Positions 60,314 through 64,000 of a stretch of DNA of 64,000 nt are shown here, one piece after another. A program made the position numbers and the translations under genes. The notes beneath the pieces are model-generated. The model was given only the letters and a program-made list of their open reading frames with translations, was not told where the DNA came from and ran no database searches. Positions within the stretch are counted from its first letter, which is position 1. Every line of letters starts with the position of its first letter. This DNA is from Rhynchospora pubera (Eukaryota > Streptophyta > Magnoliopsida > Poales > Cyperaceae): contig CM051459.1 of NCBI GenBank assembly GCA_028095005.1, positions 21,004,699 to 21,068,698 of the forward strand, read 5' to 3'.

Positions 60314-61320
60314 AGAGTTAGTAAGGAGAAAAACAGGAATTGGCCCTATTGTTGTACTTAATCTGTATTAAATCCTTCCAAACTCCTTTACAATCCATGT
60401 TATGAAGCTTCCAAAATCATTTCCCCATTAAAGCTTCATTCATTGAAGTCGAGTTAAGTATGCCCCAACCTCCCTTAGTTTTGGGTCTACAAATTCTATC
60501 CCATCCAACTAAGTTATATTTTTTCCTCTCATCAGTCCCCAACTTACCCCCAGAGAAAATCCCTTCTTAGCCTATCAATTAGTTTCACTATCCATTTAGG
60601 GACATATGGTAGTACATTAAGTATAAAGGAAGCGCTGAAATCATAGAGTTTAATAAAACTACCCTTCCTCCAATAGAAAGTAAATTCTTTTTCACCCTAC
60701 TAACTTTTTCCTAATCTTACACAAGACATTGTTCCAATCTGAAACAATAGATTTCTTCCAATGTAAGGAAGACCCCAAATACTTTAGAGGAAAAGCACCT
60801 ATTTTACAACGAAGAGTGTTAGCTAAGGAATCAACGAGCTCTGAAGAAATATTCAAAGGGACCATTTCACTCTTGACAAAATTAATTTTTAATCCGGAAA
60901 TGGATTAAAAAAATCCTCAAAACCCAATGAATTTTTTCTATTATCAAATGATCAGATTTAAGGAACAAAAGTGTATCATCTACATATTGCAGATGAAGCA
61001 ACTTTTGGCCTGAAGGAAGAACAGGTTCCAACCCTTCAAAATGCCCATGAGATATCCCTTAACTATACAATTTGAAGAGGCCCTCAGCAACCAGAATAAA
61101 AAGATAAGAGGATAAGGGATCCCCTTGCCTAAGACCTTTTTGACAATGAAAAAATTCTCCTTAGGTCCCATTAAACAGCACAGCAGCCATCCCCTTTTTA
61201 GAATCTTTTCAATCCATCCTATCTAAATATTAGAGAAATCCCTTTGTCTAAAAGTATCTAGAACAAAGTTCCAATTAATATTATCGAAAGCCTTCTCAAA
61301 GTCTAATTTGAGAAAAATCC

Positions 61321-61493
61321 CAAGATCTTTATGCTCATTAGTCCAATGTAAAACTTCATGTGCTGCTACGATTCCATCTAAAATAGATCTACCTTTTAAG
61401 AAAGTAATCCCAAGATCTTTATACTCATTAGTCCAATGTAAAACTTCATGTGCTGCTACGATTCCATCTAAAATAGATCTACCTTTTAAGAAA
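61321..61493. repeat. 90-bp tandem duplication inside the LINE
   Basis: CAAGATCTTTAT starts at 61321 and again at 61411; the two copies are almost identical. On the minus strand this repeats 30 residues in frame (FLKGRSILDGIVAAHEVLHW ... DLGI twice). Confidence 0.93.
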
Positions 61494-61696
61494 GCACTCT
61501 GTAAAACTTCATTAGTTCCAGAAGGCCAATTTAAAGGCTCAAATCCTAGAAACTTCAGTTTTGTGGACCGGACCATCCAGAGACCAGAGTCCACGCCATC
61601 CAATCCAGTACAGTAAGGCATGATTCATGAACAAACAAATCCATCATCCCAAATTCCCAATTCCCAAGTTCGCAACAGGCAACAGTTAGGGACCTT

Positions 61697-62010
61697 TATA
61701 CCTGTCTAACGTGTTAAATGGCACGGTATCACGCTATACCGTTATCGTGCCATTTAATAACGGTATGAAACCGGTATTGCCACTTACCGTTCCACTAATT
61801 AAACGAAACGGATTTCTGTGCCATCAACCGTTCTACTTCACAAATTACACATTAAATGGTTTGAAATGAGATTGAAACAGTCGAAACGGTATAACTAGTT
61901 GTGCCACATACCGTTTCATTTAGAAAACGGTATATATTTCTATGCCACAAACCGTTCCGTTTAAGCCGAAACGTGGTGGCGAAACGGCAAACGGATGCCG
62001 TTGACAGGTC
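61697..62010. mobile_element. 314-bp MITE upstream of the dehydratase gene
   Basis: Flanked by the perfect 10-bp duplication TAGGGACCTT (61687-61696 and 62011-62020). Short inverted ends ACCTGTCTAACG / inverse of CGTTGACAGGT. The interior repeats AACGGTAT, GTGCCA and AAACGG motifs. The 9-10 bp duplication suggests a Mutator-like element; no transposase. Confidence 0.82.
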
Positions 62011-62020
62011 TAGGGACCTT

Positions 62021-62403
62021 ATCGCCAGAACTCTTTTTGTGGGTCCCATACTCTATACGTTCCTCCCTCCCAGCGCTCTCCTCCACCTGCGCCGAATAGA
62101 TCAGCCACCATAGTTACTTACGAACCGACCGATTCTGATCGGACAGATTTTAATATCATTCCACAAGCAGTCATCGTTTTCTCGATCTTCAATCAAACGG
62201 TCAAAAACTATCTGGTGTCTCCTCCGCACTCTGCACCCTGAAAGCAACCAAAAAGAGACCCCATCCATAAACGCAAATCCGCGAAATCCATCTCTTGGCT
62301 CACAACACTCTTACACTCTCAGTTGTTGTTGCAAGCTCTCCTACTTCCCTCCCTGCCTCTCGATTCAAAGAAGCTACTAGAATCATCGAGCTAGAGCCAA
62401 CCC
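62021..62403. other. Promoter region of the dehydratase gene
   Basis: About 380 bp, richer in C and CT than the spacer. No other gene signal. It lies between the MITE and the TATA box. Confidence 0.4.
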
Positions 62404-62410
62404 TTATATA
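62404..62410 (+). promoter_or_regulatory. TATA box of the dehydratase gene
   Basis: TTATATA, about 60 nt before the start codon at 62471; transcription would begin near 62435-62440, giving a short leader. Confidence 0.5.
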
Positions 62411-62470
62411 CCTTCCCACACATCCACTCCAAGCTAGTTAGTTAGCTTCCATTGCTCCTTTCCTTCACCA

Positions 62471-63386
62471 ATGGCATCCTCTGTTCTCTCTGCTCTCTCC
62501 AACCAAGCACTTCTCTATCGACTCCCTTCAATCTCCCACCTTCCAAACCCTGCTATCTTCTCCATCTCCTTTCCAAAAGCATCACGCACGAGAAGAAGCC
62601 TAGTTCGGCCGATAGCGGTGGGCACGGGCCCTGACCTGCTGGGAGACTTCGGAGCAAGGGACCCTTTTCCGGAAGAGCTCGCGAGCAATTTCGCTGAGAA
62701 TGTTCTTGGCGACACCGACACGCTGCACCGAATCCTCATTCCTAACATCACTGCTCTCTCTCTCTCTCAGATGAAACTCGAGCCGGTTGAATCCTTGACG
62801 CAACCATTGTCGGCTGATGATGCTGGGAGGCTCTTGAAGAAGGTGAATTTTCTATGTATGTTTGTACATGAGTTGAGTTCCCTCAGGAGGATAGAATTTA
62901 GGAGAGATAAACTTGTTCTCGTTTTGTTTGGGTTAATTCGACAATTGGGCTGCCTAGCTTTAAGTTGGGCTAGTGTTGGTGTTTAGTTGTATTAATTGAC
63001 AGTCTAAATCCTCGGTTGGATAGAGTACATTTTTGGGTCCTAATTGAGTTTTGTTATTACTTAAGGACTGATTTAGTAACGTTCCAGCCTAGTCATGTAC
63101 AGTACGCTTAGTGCTTGCTTTGAGCTAAATGGTACTTTTGGTTTACTTGGTTTATGAAATCAAAGAATAAATTATTGTGCTTTTCCTTGGTAGATTGTTG
63201 GATGGAGGCTAGTAGAGGTTGATGGTGTTATGAGGTTACAGTGCGAATGGAGACTGAGGGATGCTGCATGTGGAGAAGAACTAATTAGTAGGATTAACAA
63301 AGTATTGGAGAACACCGGACATTATCCCAATATCTCTTTAGAGCAGCCCAATATTGTGAAAGCTGAACTCTACACTCCTTCAATAG
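62471..63386 (+). CDS. Pterin-4a-carbinolamine dehydratase-like protein, plastid (partial, exons 1-2)
   Basis: Exons 62471-62842 and 63194-63386, with GT..AG junctions in phase; the gene continues past the window end. Residues 1-50 are rich in Ser, Leu and Arg with almost no acids (MASSVLSALSNQ...RTRRSLVR), a likely transit peptide. Next come LGDFGARDPFPEELASNF and LIPNITALSLSQMKLEPV, matching the plant family of Arabidopsis At5g51110 (a plastid dehydratase-like protein also studied as SDIRIP1). The dehydratase fold starts at about residue 115: LSADDAGRLLKKIVGWRLVE, CGEELISRINKVLENTGHYP, IVKAELYTPSIG. The usual metazoan/bacterial active-site H-H/N-P reads HYP here, as in the plant homologue I recall, so enzymatic activity is uncertain. 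The first ATG in the leader is used. A 60-residue ORF in another frame at 62452 is a shadow. Confidence 0.9.
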
Positions 63387-64000
63387 GTATGCTTTCTAGA
63401 TATAGCAAGTAAACAAAATATCTTTTTAATCTCCTACAGTTTCATGAGGTTATGTGCTAGGTCCTGAGCCCAAGTCGTACCTGGTCTCAATAAAACCCAT
63501 GTAATTAGGCCATCGTTAAAGAGTCAATTATTGTTTAGTTCATGTCTCATTAAACCTCTTCAACAACGCAGCTAAATCATATGTGATAGATTAAATTTGT
63601 AGTTAGCAGCTGAGTTGTGTAGATTAACAAGTTGGTTAATTAATATTTAATACAGTATATCAAATGAGAGTAGAGTAGAGGAGAGGAAGGTTACACTCCA
63701 AATTTGAGTGTACAAACAGTAGAGTAAACCGTCTCCAAATCACTCTATCTCTTACCTCTTCTTCTCTTTCTTTCCATTACTCTCCAACTGATCTGGAGGG
63801 AGTAAACCTTTCGGGCACAGTAAAGTCTCCATTACTCTCCTTTCCTCTCCCACCGATTTGGGTTTCTAGAGCAGACCCTTAAGTTCAAAACTCATCATAT
63901 TTCTGTTATAGACTTTTTTTTTTCCTGAGCAATTTCATGAGTGTGTTAAGGTTTTGAATTGGTAAAGGGAAACTTCTATACTAGCATAAGAATTTTGCAC
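63387..64000 (+). other. Second intron of the dehydratase gene, running out of the window
   Basis: Begins GTATGC. No exon matching the remaining C-terminal part of the dehydratase fold is visible before the window ends, so the third exon lies beyond 64000. A CT-rich stretch at 63740-63850 is non-coding. Confidence 0.6.

Larger units (their letters stand above)
59396..61514 (-). mobile_element. 5'-truncated LINE retrotransposon
   Basis: Runs from the reverse-transcriptase core to an A tail (T9 at 59396-59404 on the plus strand). It is flanked by a 15-bp duplication, GTTCCAGAAGCCCAA at 59381-59395 and GTTCCAGAAGGCCAA at 61515-61529, one mismatch. Seen in order on the minus strand: QSAFLKGRSILDGI, LDFEKAFDNINWNF, the catalytic YVDDTLLFL (about 60966-60990), and a zf-RVT domain. 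Frames shift several times, so it is dead. Confidence 0.9.

Overview
This is nuclear DNA from a flowering plant. The evidence is three plant nuclear genes with many GT..AG introns, AT-rich spacers, long introns full of transposons, and two proteins with a plastid transit-type N-terminus. The species cannot be named from sequence alone; the intron sizes and element content would fit a woody dicot or similar angiosperm.

Layout. (1) 517-3271, minus: a complete four-exon plastid beta-amylase gene of the BAM3 type, with a TATA box near 3434-3441. (2) 3442-13419: about 10 kb without a recognisable gene, AT-rich, with a hairpin element and, just past the next gene, a 26-bp inverted repeat. (3) 13420-55287, minus: one very large gene for a VPS13-family (chorein) bridge-type lipid-transfer protein. 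I traced 64 coding exons on sequence and reading phase; together they make 12,876 nt and 4,291 residues with no internal stop. Domain order: chorein N-terminus, an inserted PH domain, middle repeats, VPS62/DUF946-like modules, VAB and SHR-BD region, VPS13 C-terminal region, and a last VPS62-like module. (4) 55288-62470: spacer with a large foldback element carrying a nested MITE, a 172-bp tandem repeat, a 5'-truncated LINE and another MITE. (5) 62471-end, plus: the first two exons of a plastid pterin-4a-carbinolamine dehydratase-like gene, which runs out of the window.

The VPS13 introns have been heavily colonised. Intron 30 holds a 5.1-kb Ty3/Gypsy chromovirus-type retrotransposon (33106-38250) with 319-bp LTRs that differ at two sites, so it is recent. 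Intron 58 holds a solo LTR of the same family. Other introns hold a hAT-like MITE, two foldback elements and a 1.39-kb terminal-inverted-repeat element that starts about 16 nt from a splice donor. In intron 27 the 3' splice site and part of the next exon are present three times. One donor, in the PH domain, reads GA instead of GT, and two others are GC. The exons are nevertheless in frame throughout, so the gene looks functional unless the GA donor cannot be spliced.

The three genes have no obvious common pathway: starch breakdown in plastids, lipid transfer at membrane contact sites, and a plastid pterin-dehydratase-type protein. I found no tRNA, rRNA, CRISPR or bacterial-style operon.
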